The notes under the pieces were generated by a model. That model was not told where the DNA came from and made no database searches. It saw only the letters and a program-made list of their open reading frames with translations. DNA of 32,156 nt from Alphaproteobacteria bacterium (GTDB lineage Bacteria; Pseudomonadota; Alphaproteobacteria; RF32; CAG-239): assembly GCA_017445475.1 (NCBI GenBank), contig JAFSUB010000008.1, positions 1 through 32,156 of the forward strand, written 5' to 3'. The first letter of the stretch is position 1. Each line of letters begins with the position of its first letter. The position numbers and the translations under genes are program-made. Of the stretch, positions 21,681 to 31,964 are shown piece by piece.

Positions 21681-22429
21681 CACACGCGCACCCAAACCAG
21701 CGTTTTATCGTCCATGCTCAAATTTTGTGCCTTTGGCGTTTCAAGCGTATTTTTTAAGGCTTTTTTGGCATGTTTCAAATTCGTTTGACCTTCCAAAAAA
21801 TGATTGATTGGCAAAACAAACCCTTTTTCAAACGTGCGCGCGCTTTTTTTCAAGGCAAACCCCGTAACGCCGTCCGTCATCAAAAAAAGGCTTGATGCGT
21901 TTTCAAAAGGCGTAAAGCGCAAACTGTCTTTCCAATCGTCCATGGTATAAAAAAAGGTTTCGCTTGAAAAAATACCGTTTTCCGGCTCGGAAATCACATA
22001 ACTGTCCTTGTTTTCACCAAGCAAAGCAATGGCCGCACCATCGCCGATATGAAAGAAAAATCCCCTGCCCTTAAAATAAACCGCACCGACAAGCGTTGCC
22101 GCAAAATCAACCAATCCGTCTTCATTTTTTTGCTTATTGAATCGGTGAATCAAAAGCGCATCGCGCGCCACTTCAATGGCGTCAACAACATCTTGCTTAA
22201 TGTTGTCAAATTTTGCCCTTTTAAGAACCCGACACAAAACATCACACACATTTTTTGCGCCGATTTTACCGTATTTTGCCGAACCCGCACCGTCAGACAC
22301 AACCGCAACCACGCGCGACGTATTTTGAAAAAATGCAAAACAGTCCTGACACTTCAAACCTTTGGCCTTGTGATAAGGTCCGACAACACTCACACCCACA
22401 ATTTTTGTTTTATTCTTCGTTCCAAGCAT
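21680..22429 (-). CDS. PP2C-family protein phosphatase (PphC-like)
   Basis: The 249-residue metal-dependent phosphatase shows the PP2C landmarks in order: KCQDCFAFF, VAVVSDGAGSAKYGKIGA (first metal Asp), DFAATLVGAVYFKGRGFFFHIGDGAAI, LFLMTDGVTGFA and a final MDDKTLVWVRV (last metal Asp). It belongs to the shorter form found in vWA-phosphatase-kinase triads and corresponds in position to E. coli PphC (YegK), which opposes YegI. No membrane segment is present. It overlaps the vWA gene by 20 bases and the kinase start by one base, so the three are expected to be made in step. Confidence 0.85.
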   Translation of the reverse strand: MLGTKNKTKIVGVSVVGPYHKAKGLKCQDCFAFFQNTSRVVAVVSDGAGSAKYGKIGAKNVCDVLCRVLKRAKFDNIKQDVVDAIEVARDALLIHRFNKQKNEDGLVDFAATLVGAVYFKGRGFFFHIGDGAAIALLGENKDSYVISEPENGIFSSETFFYTMDDWKDSLRFTPFENASSLFLMTDGVTGFALKKSARTFEKGFVLPINHFLEGQTNLKHAKKALKNTLETPKAQNLSMDDKTLVWVRV

Positions 22430-23105
22430 TGATGTCTTTCAGCAAATCATCGGCGTGGGGCGCCGCTTTTGAAACACACGAAACGCTGCGGCTGAGCCAC
22501 AAAAAGAATTCCGTAAACTTCAAACCGACCAATCTTTTCGGCGCCATAATCGAAAACTTCGCAAGCTTTTCCAAATTTGCGCCCTGCGTGCCGATGGCAT
22601 GCACAATCACTTTCTTATCAATTTGTGCCTGACAACATTTTTCTGCCGCTTTTTCCCAGTCATAATCCGTCGGTTCGCCATCGCTGACCAAAAAAATCCA
22701 CGGCCTTTTCGAACTCACGCCGCAGGTGTCATACAAATCTTTCTGATCTTCGATTTTTTTTAGGGCCAGTGTAACGGCTTTGCCCAAAGGTGTTAAACCG
22801 CCGGCTTCCATTGAGGGCGCCGTAAAATTCATTGCATCAACCCAATCGGAAGCCACAACCGGCTCATCTTCCTTGCCGCAGGCCTTAATAATGAGAATCT
22901 GCACGCGCGAGGAGGCGTCAATATCTTCCTTAAGTTCTTTTTCCAATGCTTTTAAGCCGGCATTGAGCTGCTTGATGGGCTCGCCCCGCATTGAGCCCGA
23001 GCAATCAAGCACCAAAACGCAAGGCGTGCGTTCGTTTGCGTTGTCGGCAAATTCCACATAGGGAATCATATCATCTGTTATATTATCGTTTTGATTATTT
23101 GCCAT
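22410..23105 (-). CDS. vWA domain protein (TerY/YegL-like)
   Basis: The 231-residue protein is essentially one von Willebrand A domain with a complete metal-ion-dependent adhesion site: DCSGSM (about 30-35), the Thr in GGLTPLGKAV (about 98) and the Asp in FLVSDGEPTDYDW (about 140). Such TerY/YegL proteins are cytoplasmic and are thought to assemble or scaffold signalling partners in stress-response complexes. A GAGG site precedes the ATG at 23105. It follows the small lipoprotein gene by 9 bases, and its 3' end overlaps the phosphatase gene. Confidence 0.85.
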   Translation of the reverse strand: MANNQNDNITDDMIPYVEFADNANERTPCVLVLDCSGSMRGEPIKQLNAGLKALEKELKEDIDASSRVQILIIKACGKEDEPVVASDWVDAMNFTAPSMEAGGLTPLGKAVTLALKKIEDQKDLYDTCGVSSKRPWIFLVSDGEPTDYDWEKAAEKCCQAQIDKKVIVHAIGTQGANLEKLAKFSIMAPKRLVGLKFTEFFLWLSRSVSCVSKAAPHADDLLKDINAWNEE

Positions 23106-23114
23106 TTTTTTGCC

Positions 23115-23249
23115 TCAATTTTTTGGATATGTGTGCGGATAACCGCTTTGCTCATAAGGTTTCGGATCTGAAATTTTGCCGCACGCACCGATTTGAAAAA
23201 CGATTGCGGCAACAATCATCGCTTTAAAAAAATAAAAAAAACATTTCAT
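23115..23249 (-). CDS. Very small lipoprotein (LptM-like)
   Basis: I found this 44-residue frame by reading the minus strand between 23250 and the vWA gene. It begins MKCFFYFFKAMIVAAIVFQ, followed by the lipobox Ile20-Gly-Ala-Cys23 and a short mature peptide GKISDPKPYEQSGYPHTYP. A Cys-Gly start and a 'YPxxYP' end in a tiny lipoprotein resemble LptM (YifL)-type outer-membrane lipoproteins that assist the LptDE lipopolysaccharide translocon; this is pattern-based. AAAAGG lies upstream. Its stop is 9 bases from the vWA start, so it seems to be the first gene of that operon. Confidence 0.7.
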   Translation of the reverse strand: MKCFFYFFKAMIVAAIVFQIGACGKISDPKPYEQSGYPHTYPKN

Positions 23250-23344
23250 AAATTTTAACCTTTTCATTGTATCACGCTTTAATAGGAATTATATTCAGAA
23301 TCGGCTATAAAAGTATAGCATAATTTAAAGGATTTTCACAGCTA

Positions 23345-23875
23345 ATGCGTCATATTTTATCAACATTTGTTTTTTTGAGCAGCCTTTTTTTGACCTTCCA
23401 AACTTTTGCAAAAGAGGACGCCGTCAACATCTTTGCCTTTTCGCGCGACGTGCCGAAAACGCAAATCACGCACGAAAGCGGCAAAAAAATTCGCTTAAGC
23501 GATTTTAAGGGACAGTTTGTTGTGGCAATGTTTTGGTCGCGCACCTGCGGACCGTGTGTGAAAGAGCTTGAAGATCTCAACACTTTTTATAAAGCGGCCT
23601 TAAAAGAAAACATCCGCCTTGTTTTAATTTCACCTAAAAAAGAGTGGAAAAACACCGACGAACAGCGCCGTTTTTTAACAAAATACCACGCAACTGATTT
23701 GGAATCTTACACCGACGACAAGGGCAATTTGGCCGCCGATTTCGGCATTTTCACAACCCCGCACACGGTTTTAATCAACGAAGACGCTCAAGAAATCGGC
23801 CGCATCAAGGGAACGGCCAAATGGGCCGACAAACGCGTCTTGAAATACATCAAAAGTTTGAAAAAAGACTCGTAA
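23345..23875 (+). CDS. Periplasmic TlpA/ResA-like thioredoxin
   Basis: The 176-residue protein has a cleavable signal peptide (hydrophobic residues 4-19, cleavage plausible after FQTFA). A redoxin fold follows: KIRLSDFKGQFVVAMFWSRTCGPCVKELEDL with a Cys68-Gly-Pro-Cys71 active site, and FGIFTTPHTVLINEDAQEIGRIKG with the cis-proline region at TTPH. Members reduce disulfides in the periplasm, often for cytochrome c maturation or other specific clients. No cytochrome genes are nearby. It stands alone on this strand, divergent from the vWA operon, with AAAGGA 12 bases before the ATG. Confidence 0.85.
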   Translation: MRHILSTFVFLSSLFLTFQTFAKEDAVNIFAFSRDVPKTQITHESGKKIRLSDFKGQFVVAMFWSRTCGPCVKELEDLNTFYKAALKENIRLVLISPKKEWKNTDEQRRFLTKYHATDLESYTDDKGNLAADFGIFTTPHTVLINEDAQEIGRIKGTAKWADKRVLKYIKSLKKDS

Positions 23876-23975
23876 AAGCCCTCTGATTTTCTTTAAAAAA
23901 TTCCGGCAGCTCCCCTCAAGGCTTGCCGAATTGAATCTTTTAAAAATAAAAACCGTTGATAACTTGATTTTTGAG

Positions 23976-26483
<2,508 letters not shown>

Positions 26484-26510
26484 GATCGATTCTTTTTTTC
26501 AAACCCTTTT

Positions 26511-26550
26511 GATGTGGTTAGAGCGCGCTTTGGCCACATCTTATTTTTTT
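26511..26550 (+). terminator. Terminator of gyrB
   Basis: GATGTGG (26511-26517) pairs with CCACATC (26534-26540), followed by TTATTTTTTT. From there to about 26800 the sequence is AT-rich spacer; the frames in it look accidental. Confidence 0.8.
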
Positions 26551-26810
26551 AAATTAAAAAAATAGACATATTTTGGTTGTGGGGCATAAAAATATACGCT
26601 GAAAATTCAAACACTTAAAACTAATTATCTGATTTTTTGGCGTTTTATTTTTGTTAATCTTTTTATCCACTTTTTCAAAAAAAAATTTTGTTTCATTTAT
26701 AAGGACATAGCACTTTTTAACCATTTTTTTACCATTTTTTACTTGAGGATTTTTTTGATTTTTGTAAGACTCAAAAAAAATCATTTTGAAACACCGAAAA
26801 ATTTTTGTGC

Positions 26811-26857
26811 ATACAATATATTGTTTCTTTACTTTTTTTTAACACAATATATTGTAT
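26811..26857 (+). promoter_or_regulatory. Two NrdR boxes upstream of nrdD
   Basis: The perfect palindrome ACAATATATTGT occurs at 26813-26824 and again at 26844-26855, exactly 31 bases apart (three helical turns). With flanks, the second reads ACACAATATATTGTATGT, close to the NrdR consensus ACACWATATATWGWGT. NrdR is the ATP/dATP-sensing repressor of ribonucleotide reductase genes and typically binds paired boxes at this spacing. This directly predicts repression of the nrd operon when dATP is high. Confidence 0.9.
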
Positions 26858-26923
26858 GTTCTAAACAATTTAACACGCTTGAACTGAAAACTTAATTTTG
26901 ACGATGCAGGGATAAAAAAACAA

Positions 26924-29032
26924 ATGTCTGAACAAAAAAACAACGAACTCAAATTTGAATGTGCCGCAAGGGTTGATCAGGTTTCAAAACGCGACGGCAC
27001 GCTTGCCCCCTTTGATGCAAGCAAAATATACAATGCCATCTTAAAAGCCGGTGTCACAACGGGTGAACTCAATGAAAAAAGCGCCCACGTTTTAACCGAA
27101 AAAGTTTTGCTTGAAATTGCACAAGCACACGCAGGCGAAGTTCTTTCGATTGAAGACATTCAAGATTTGGTCGAAAAAGTTTTAATCAAAGAAAATCACT
27201 TTAAAACGGCAAAGGCCTACATTCTTTACCGCGAAAAAAGAAACTGGATGCGCCACAACAAAAAGACGATGGTTGACGTTGAAAGCTCAATCAACGAATA
27301 TCTTGAAAAGCTTGACTGGCGCGTCAATGCGAACGCCAATCAGGGCTATTCAAACGGCGGACTGATTTTAAATGTTTCCGGCAAGGTTACGGCAAACTAT
27401 TGGTTAAGCACGGTTTATCCGTCAGAGGTGGGCGACGCGCACAGAAACGGCGACATTCACATTCATGATCTTGATATGCTTGCGGCCTATTGTGCCGGTT
27501 GGTCGCTTAAAACTTTGCTTAAAGAGGGCTTTAACGGCGTGCGCGGCAAGGCAGAAGCCAATCCGCCAAAGCATTTATCGGCGGCAACAGGGCAGATGGT
27601 TAACTTTATGGGCACGCTTCAAAATGAGTGGGCAGGCGCACAGGCTTTTTCTTCGGTTGACACATATTTGGCGCCGTTTGTCAGAAGGGATAATCTCTCG
27701 TATAAAGAAGTTAAGCAATGCATGCAAGAGCTGATTTATAACTTAAACGTGCCTTCACGCTGGGGTTCGCAAACACCGTTTACAAACTTTACGTTTGACT
27801 GGGTTTGCCCCGAAGATTTAAGAGATCAGCACCCTTACATCGGCGGTCATATTGCCGGACACGATGAAAACTTTTTGCCCATCATTGAAGGCCAAGAAGA
27901 GATGCCGTTTACATATGGCGATTTGCAACGCGAAATGGATATGATTAACCGCGCCTACATCGAGGTAATGATGGAAGGCGATGTTTTGGGCAGGCCCTTT
28001 ACATTTCCGATTCCAACCTATAACATGACGCCTGATTTTCCGTGGGAAAATGAAAATACGGAGCTGTTGTTTGAAATGACGGCAAAATACGGTATGCCTT
28101 ATTTCCAAAACTTCATCAATTCGGTTTTAAAACCGGGGCAGATTCGCTCGATGTGCTGCCGTTTGCAGCTTGATTTGCGCGAACTCTTAGCCAAAGGCAA
28201 CGGTCTGTTCGGCTCGGCGGAACAAACGGGTTCGATTGGTGTTGTAACGTTTAACTGCGCGCGCTTGGGTTATGTTTACAAAAACAATGAACAAGGTTTG
28301 TTTGCGCGCGTTGACGAGCTGTTGCGCATTGCGCAAACCTCGCTTGAAATTAAGCGCAAAGTCATTCAGCGCCTCATTGACAACGGTTTATATCCCTACA
28401 CAAAGCGCTATCTCGGCACACTTCGCAACCACTTTTCAACAATCGGTGTGAACGGCATTAACGAGATGATCAGAAACTTCACCGATGATGCGCACAATGT
28501 TGCAGACGCTTGGGGACAAGAATTTGCCGTTAAGTTTTTAGACTATATTCGCGCAAAGCTTGTTAAAATGCAGGAAGAAACAGGACATATGTATAATCTT
28601 GAGGCAACACCTGCCGAAAGCGCGACATACCGCTTTGCAAGAGAAGACAAAAAACGTTATGTCGGCATTATTCAGGCCGGAACAAGCGAAGATCCGTATT
28701 ACACAAACTCTTCGCAATTGCCGGTCGGCTATACCGACGATCCGTTTGAGGCGCTTGATTTGCAATCAACACTGCAAACAAAATATACGGGCGGCACCGT
28801 TTTGCACCTTTATATGAACCAGCGCATTTCATCAGCTTCGGTTTGCCGCGATTTGGTCAGACGCGTGTTAACAAACTATCGTTTGCCCTACATCACCATC
28901 ACACCGACGTTTTCCATTTGCCCGAAACACGGGTATTTAAACGGCGAACACAAATTCTGCCCCATCTGCGATGAGGAGAAAAAGGCAGAAAAGCTTAAAG
29001 CCTTTAAAGCCACAAACTCAAATGTTGCTTAA
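26924..29032 (+). CDS. nrdD: Anaerobic ribonucleoside-triphosphate reductase, large part without glycyl radical domain
   Basis: The 702-residue class III reductase converts ribonucleotides to deoxyribonucleotides without oxygen. An N-terminal ATP-cone (about 14-105) provides allosteric control. The barrel shows GDIHIHDLDMLAAYCAGWSL, FTFPIPTYNMTPDFPW, RSMCCRLQLDLREL and GSIGVVTFNCARLGYV. It ends with a zinc-type CPKHGYLNGEHKFCPICDEE motif and a short tail. The usual C-terminal glycyl-radical segment RxxGY...NxGK is missing from this chain and is found in the next gene instead. The ATG follows CAGGGA. Two NrdR boxes lie upstream. Confidence 0.93.
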   Translation: MSEQKNNELKFECAARVDQVSKRDGTLAPFDASKIYNAILKAGVTTGELNEKSAHVLTEKVLLEIAQAHAGEVLSIEDIQDLVEKVLIKENHFKTAKAYILYREKRNWMRHNKKTMVDVESSINEYLEKLDWRVNANANQGYSNGGLILNVSGKVTANYWLSTVYPSEVGDAHRNGDIHIHDLDMLAAYCAGWSLKTLLKEGFNGVRGKAEANPPKHLSAATGQMVNFMGTLQNEWAGAQAFSSVDTYLAPFVRRDNLSYKEVKQCMQELIYNLNVPSRWGSQTPFTNFTFDWVCPEDLRDQHPYIGGHIAGHDENFLPIIEGQEEMPFTYGDLQREMDMINRAYIEVMMEGDVLGRPFTFPIPTYNMTPDFPWENENTELLFEMTAKYGMPYFQNFINSVLKPGQIRSMCCRLQLDLRELLAKGNGLFGSAEQTGSIGVVTFNCARLGYVYKNNEQGLFARVDELLRIAQTSLEIKRKVIQRLIDNGLYPYTKRYLGTLRNHFSTIGVNGINEMIRNFTDDAHNVADAWGQEFAVKFLDYIRAKLVKMQEETGHMYNLEATPAESATYRFAREDKKRYVGIIQAGTSEDPYYTNSSQLPVGYTDDPFEALDLQSTLQTKYTGGTVLHLYMNQRISSASVCRDLVRRVLTNYRLPYITITPTFSICPKHGYLNGEHKFCPICDEEKKAEKLKAFKATNSNVA

Positions 29033-29074
29033 AATTTTGAACTTAAACTTTATTTTACGGAAGGATTAAAAAAC

Positions 29075-29278
29075 ATGACAAACATTATCAACTTCAACGA
29101 CATTCAATTAACCGACGCCGAACGTCAACCTTGCGAAGTTTGGACACGTGTGATGGGCTATCACAGACCGGTTTCCGAATTTAACAAAGGCAAGAAGAGC
29201 GAATATTATTCACGTCTTTGCTTTTGCGAAGAAAAAGCCGTGATGCGCATTGATGCTGACAAATTGGCGGCCGAATAA
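29075..29278 (+). CDS. Separately encoded glycyl radical domain of the anaerobic reductase
   Basis: The 67-residue protein contains CEVWTRVMGYHRPVSEFNKGKKSEYYSR (about 20-47, given here as its key parts: R25, G28, Y29, N37, G39, K40, E43). It aligns with the E. coli NrdD end that carries glycyl radical Gly681 in R-x-C-G-Y followed by N-x-GK-x-E. Gly28 is therefore the expected radical site, activated by NrdG. The frame is 42 bases past the nrdD stop and has its own GGAAGGA site and ATG, so it is a separate gene rather than a sequencing frameshift. It must bind the NrdD core to give an active enzyme. Confidence 0.8.
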   Translation: MTNIINFNDIQLTDAERQPCEVWTRVMGYHRPVSEFNKGKKSEYYSRLCFCEEKAVMRIDADKLAAE

Positions 29279-29288
29279 AACAAACAAA

Positions 29289-29999
29289 ATGTCCGACATT
29301 CAAAAACTTTTAATCGGCGATGTTCAAACTTTCAGCATCGTCGATTTTCCTTGCCATATTGCGGCCGTTGCTTTTTTGCAGGGTTGCCCGTGGCGGTGTC
29401 CGTTTTGCTATAACAAAAGCCTGCAAACCTTAAAGCAAGAAGAAGAGCCCACGTGGACTTTTGAAAAATTTTTGTTTTTTTTAGAGCGCCGCAAAGGTGT
29501 TTTGAACGGTGTTGTTTTTTCAGGCGGCGAACCTTTAATGCAAAAAGGGCTTTTCGAGGCCGTCAAATCGGTTAAAAGTTTGGGCTATCACGTCGGGCTT
29601 CACACAGGCGGTTACAGGCCCGATGCCTTAAAAACCGTTTTGACACATCTTGATTGGGTTGGTTTTGACCTAAAAGCCCCAAAAGCAAAATATAAGGCCA
29701 TCACAGGCGGTTTCGATGCTTTTGAAGATGTCAAAAAAAGCCTTCATATATTGGCTCAATCAGATGTTCATTTTGAATGTCGCACAACCTGCGATCCGCG
29801 TTTTTTAAGCCTTGATGATTTGTTTGAACTCGGCGAATTTCTGAAAAGCATGGGCGTTAAAGAATACTACCTTCAAAAATATCGCCCGCCGGAAAGCGAT
29901 AAGGCAACAACCGACGCAAACGCCGAAGCTCTGGTTTCCAGTGAAAAACTCAATCGATTTTTAAAATCTTCTTTTGAAATTTTTGATGTCAGAAGATGA
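29289..29999 (+). CDS. nrdG: Anaerobic reductase-activating protein, radical SAM
   Basis: The 236-residue protein has the radical-SAM cluster motif Cys33-Pro-Trp-Arg-Cys37-Pro-Phe-Cys40, followed by VVFSGGEPLMQ (SAM-binding GGE), GLHTGGYRPDAL and DWVGFDLKAP. It uses S-adenosylmethionine and an iron-sulfur cluster to generate the glycyl radical on the reductase, here presumably on the separate 67-residue protein. The form is the longer NrdG type. The ATG at 29289, 10 bases after the preceding stop, was preferred to an upstream ATG that overlaps the previous gene; no strong ribosome site is visible, suggesting coupling. Confidence 0.92.
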   Translation: MSDIQKLLIGDVQTFSIVDFPCHIAAVAFLQGCPWRCPFCYNKSLQTLKQEEEPTWTFEKFLFFLERRKGVLNGVVFSGGEPLMQKGLFEAVKSVKSLGYHVGLHTGGYRPDALKTVLTHLDWVGFDLKAPKAKYKAITGGFDAFEDVKKSLHILAQSDVHFECRTTCDPRFLSLDDLFELGEFLKSMGVKEYYLQKYRPPESDKATTDANAEALVSSEKLNRFLKSSFEIFDVRR

Positions 30000-30013
30000 T
30001 GTTTATCAAACTT

Positions 30014-30040
30014 AAAAGGCGGATTAAACCGCCTTTTTTT
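30014..30040. terminator. Bidirectional terminator between nrdG and pssA
   Basis: AAAAGGCGG (30014-30022) pairs with CCGCCTTTT (30029-30037), with T8 on the plus strand and A4 preceding for the minus strand. It separates the convergent nrd and phospholipid operons. Confidence 0.85.
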
Positions 30041-30848
30041 TGTTTTCAAACGCTTTTTTATCGCGCGCAAACCGAAGCGCCACAAGCGGAATTGACAACA
30101 GATAAAGTAGCGTCATAACCCCAAGCGTGAGCCACGGCTGAATAAGCATAAAGTTGATAAAAAGCACCACCACAAGCATCAACGGCATAAACATTGACTG
30201 GTGAACCTTTGTCTTTTTAAGCGATATGGTCGGAATGCGACTGACCATCAAAAAAGCAACCAAAATCATCATCACCGCACAAAATGCGTTTGACCTTAAG
30301 ATGAACTCCACTTCCGGAAAATCAAACGAAATCAGCACAGGCATAATGCCAAGCGCGGCAGCGGCCGGCGCCGGAACACCGACAAAGTAATGCGACCAAT
30401 ATTCGGGCGCATTTGCGGCGTCAAGCATTGTGTTAAAACGCGCTAAACGCATTGCCATACCCATTGCAAAAATCAAACAAAAAAGCCAGCCGAATTTGGG
30501 CAAATCAAAAAGCGACCATTGATAAATCAAAATTGCGGGCGCAACGCCGAAACTGACGAAATCGGAAAGCGAATCAAGCTCGGCGCCAAACTTGGACGAA
30601 GCTTTCAAAAAACGCGCCACACGTCCGTCAAGCCCGTCAAACAAAGCCGCCAAAAAAATGCACAAAACAGCCTTCGTCCAGTTTTCAGCAATTGAATAGC
30701 GAATCGATGTTACACCCGAGCAGAGTGCCATCATGGTTACCATATTCGGCGCAATTTTGCGAAACGGAATTTCGGTTAATTTTTGCTTTGAAAGCATAAG
30801 TTTGTCGTTAATGTTTTTGATTTTTATCTTATCGTTTAAGTTTTTCAT
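30024..30848 (-). CDS. pssA: CDP-diacylglycerol-serine O-phosphatidyltransferase
   Basis: The 274-residue membrane enzyme makes phosphatidylserine from CDP-diacylglycerol and serine. The CDP-alcohol phosphotransferase signature is complete: DGLDGRVARFLKASSKFGAELDSLSD (D-G-x2-...-A-R-...-G-x3-D-x3-D, near 70-95). About seven hydrophobic segments follow. The ATG at 30848 was chosen over an in-frame start at 30941 because GAGG lies 6 bases upstream and the longer form would overlap psd; the spacing to the psd stop is 2 bases. Psd then decarboxylates the product to phosphatidylethanolamine, so the two genes form a pathway operon typical of alphaproteobacteria. Confidence 0.92.
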   Translation of the reverse strand: MKNLNDKIKIKNINDKLMLSKQKLTEIPFRKIAPNMVTMMALCSGVTSIRYSIAENWTKAVLCIFLAALFDGLDGRVARFLKASSKFGAELDSLSDFVSFGVAPAILIYQWSLFDLPKFGWLFCLIFAMGMAMRLARFNTMLDAANAPEYWSHYFVGVPAPAAAALGIMPVLISFDFPEVEFILRSNAFCAVMMILVAFLMVSRIPTISLKKTKVHQSMFMPLMLVVVLFINFMLIQPWLTLGVMTLLYLLSIPLVALRFARDKKAFENKKKAV

Positions 30849-30850
30849 TT

Positions 30851-31561
30851 TTACCTCACAACGCCTTTCGGTCTTTCCTGTTTTGAAGCGGTGAGGTTGG
30901 CAAGCATTGTTTCGCCGGCAACCATTGTTTGTCCGACGCACACAAGCGGCTCAACGTCAGTCGGCAAATAAACATCCAAGCGCGAGCCGAAGCGAATCCA
31001 CCCAAAGCGCGAACCTGCCTGATAAACATCACCTTCTTTGGCAAGACAAACAATGCGCCTTGCAACAAGACCGGCAATCTGCACAAAAGCGATATCCTTG
31101 CCGCACTCGGTTTTCATTGACAGCATCTGGCGCTCGTTGTCTTTGCTTGCCTTGTCAAGCGTTGCATTTAAAAATTTGCCCTTAACATATTTTGTTTTCA
31201 AAATTTTGCCCGTGGCCGGACTTCTGTTGACATGAACATTAAAAACGCTCATAAAAATGCTGATTCGATTGAACGTTTTTGTATTCAGCCCCAATTCTTC
31301 TGGACCGGTAACGCGCGTTATCATCTGCACAATGCCGTCAGCAGGGGCAACAACAATGTCTTTGATGTCCGGCGTGATGCGGTCCGGATCTCTGAAAAAG
31401 TAATAACACCAAACGGTTAAAACAAGCCCGATAAGCCCGAGCGGCATCCATAAAAGCCCCAAAAGCGCTGCAATCACGGCAAAGATGCTCACAAACTTCC
31501 ACCCATCCTGATTGATGTTCGGGAAGATATATTTTTGAAGCGAAATATCAATATTTTTCAT
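30851..31561 (-). CDS. psd: Phosphatidylserine decarboxylase
   Basis: The 236-residue proenzyme is of the short (alphaproteobacterial/archaeal-like) type. After an N-terminal hydrophobic region (about 22-52), it shows YYFFRDPDRITP, VVAPADGIVQ, RISIFMSVFNVHVNRSPATG and the end motif RFGSRLDVYLP. Self-cleavage before the serine in F-G-S-R gives the beta chain and a pyruvoyl-carrying alpha chain. The product is phosphatidylethanolamine. It is the first gene of the psd-pssA operon; no strong ribosome site is evident, and a GC-rich inverted repeat lies 68 bases upstream (31629-31642). Confidence 0.92.
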   Translation of the reverse strand: MKNIDISLQKYIFPNINQDGWKFVSIFAVIAALLGLLWMPLGLIGLVLTVWCYYFFRDPDRITPDIKDIVVAPADGIVQMITRVTGPEELGLNTKTFNRISIFMSVFNVHVNRSPATGKILKTKYVKGKFLNATLDKASKDNERQMLSMKTECGKDIAFVQIAGLVARRIVCLAKEGDVYQAGSRFGWIRFGSRLDVYLPTDVEPLVCVGQTMVAGETMLANLTASKQERPKGVVR

Positions 31562-31628
31562 TTTTTATTTTTCCTTAAACCTTTAAGCATACCGAAACGC
31601 TGTTTCTGCCGTATGCGTTTTAATCTGT

Positions 31629-31642
31629 CGGCACACGTGCCG
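31629..31642. repeat. Short perfect inverted repeat upstream of psd
   Basis: CGGCAC-AC-GTGCCG has six-base perfect arms with a two-base centre and stands out in an AT-rich 174-base gap between psd and the tRNA gene. It could be an operator for either divergent unit or a hairpin; no known factor was recognised. Confidence 0.4.
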
Positions 31643-31735
31643 TTTACACGACAAGAAAACCACATTTTTAAAAAAATTACAAGTTTTATATTGCATTTAT
31701 GAAATTATGTGATAATAAAAGGGGAGTAAATTTAT

Positions 31736-31822
31736 GCGCTTGTGGCGGAACAGGTAGACGCTGCAGACTTAAAATCTGTTGGGAGCAATCCCGTGCCGGT
31801 TCGATTCCGGCCTAGCGCACCA
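31736..31822 (+). tRNA. tRNA-Leu (anticodon TAA)
   Basis: The 87-base class II tRNA folds with the acceptor GCGCTTG paired to CTAGCGC (one T-T mismatch). It has a GGCGGAACAGGTAGACGC D-arm, an anticodon loop CTTAAAA with anticodon TAA at 31770-31772, and a long variable arm TGGGAGCAATCCCG. The T-arm is CCGGTTCGATTCCGG and CCA is encoded in the gene. It decodes UUA and UUG. A strong terminator starts immediately after it. Confidence 0.95.
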
Positions 31823-31859
31823 ATAAAAAAAGAGGGGGTTTATACCCTCTTTTTTTATT
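31822..31859 (+). terminator. Terminator after tRNA-Leu
   Basis: AATAAAAAAAGAGGG (31822-31836) pairs perfectly over 15 bases with CCCTCTTTTTTTATT (31845-31859) around an eight-base loop, with the T run within the 3' arm. It begins at the last base of the tRNA. Confidence 0.85.
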
Positions 31860-31964
31860 GGTATGTTAGTATCGGAAGCGAACCGAGGTTCGGAATCGAA
31901 GTTTTGCCGGATTTATTCGGCAAAAGCTGAGATGAGCGAGCATTGCAAAGCGGTGTCGAGCTCC

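Noticed and set aside
20235-23105. Full tellurium-resistance (ter) locus
   Set aside because: Only the vWA-phosphatase-kinase part is here; no TerB, TerC, TerD or TerZ-like gene is visible in the window.
26554-26784. 76-residue minus-strand frame between gyrB and nrdD
   Set aside because: It lies in extremely AT-rich sequence and is dominated by Lys, Phe, Asn and Ile codons expected from A/T runs; no start signal is seen.
29030-29080. nrdD frameshift or stop-codon error joining the two parts
   Set aside because: The second frame has its own strong ribosome site and ATG, and 42 non-coding bases separate them; a single-base error would not restore one frame cleanly.
31742-31930. 62-residue frame across tRNA-Leu
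   Set aside because: It translates the tRNA itself (the familiar AEQVDAADLKSVGSNP artefact) and its terminator.
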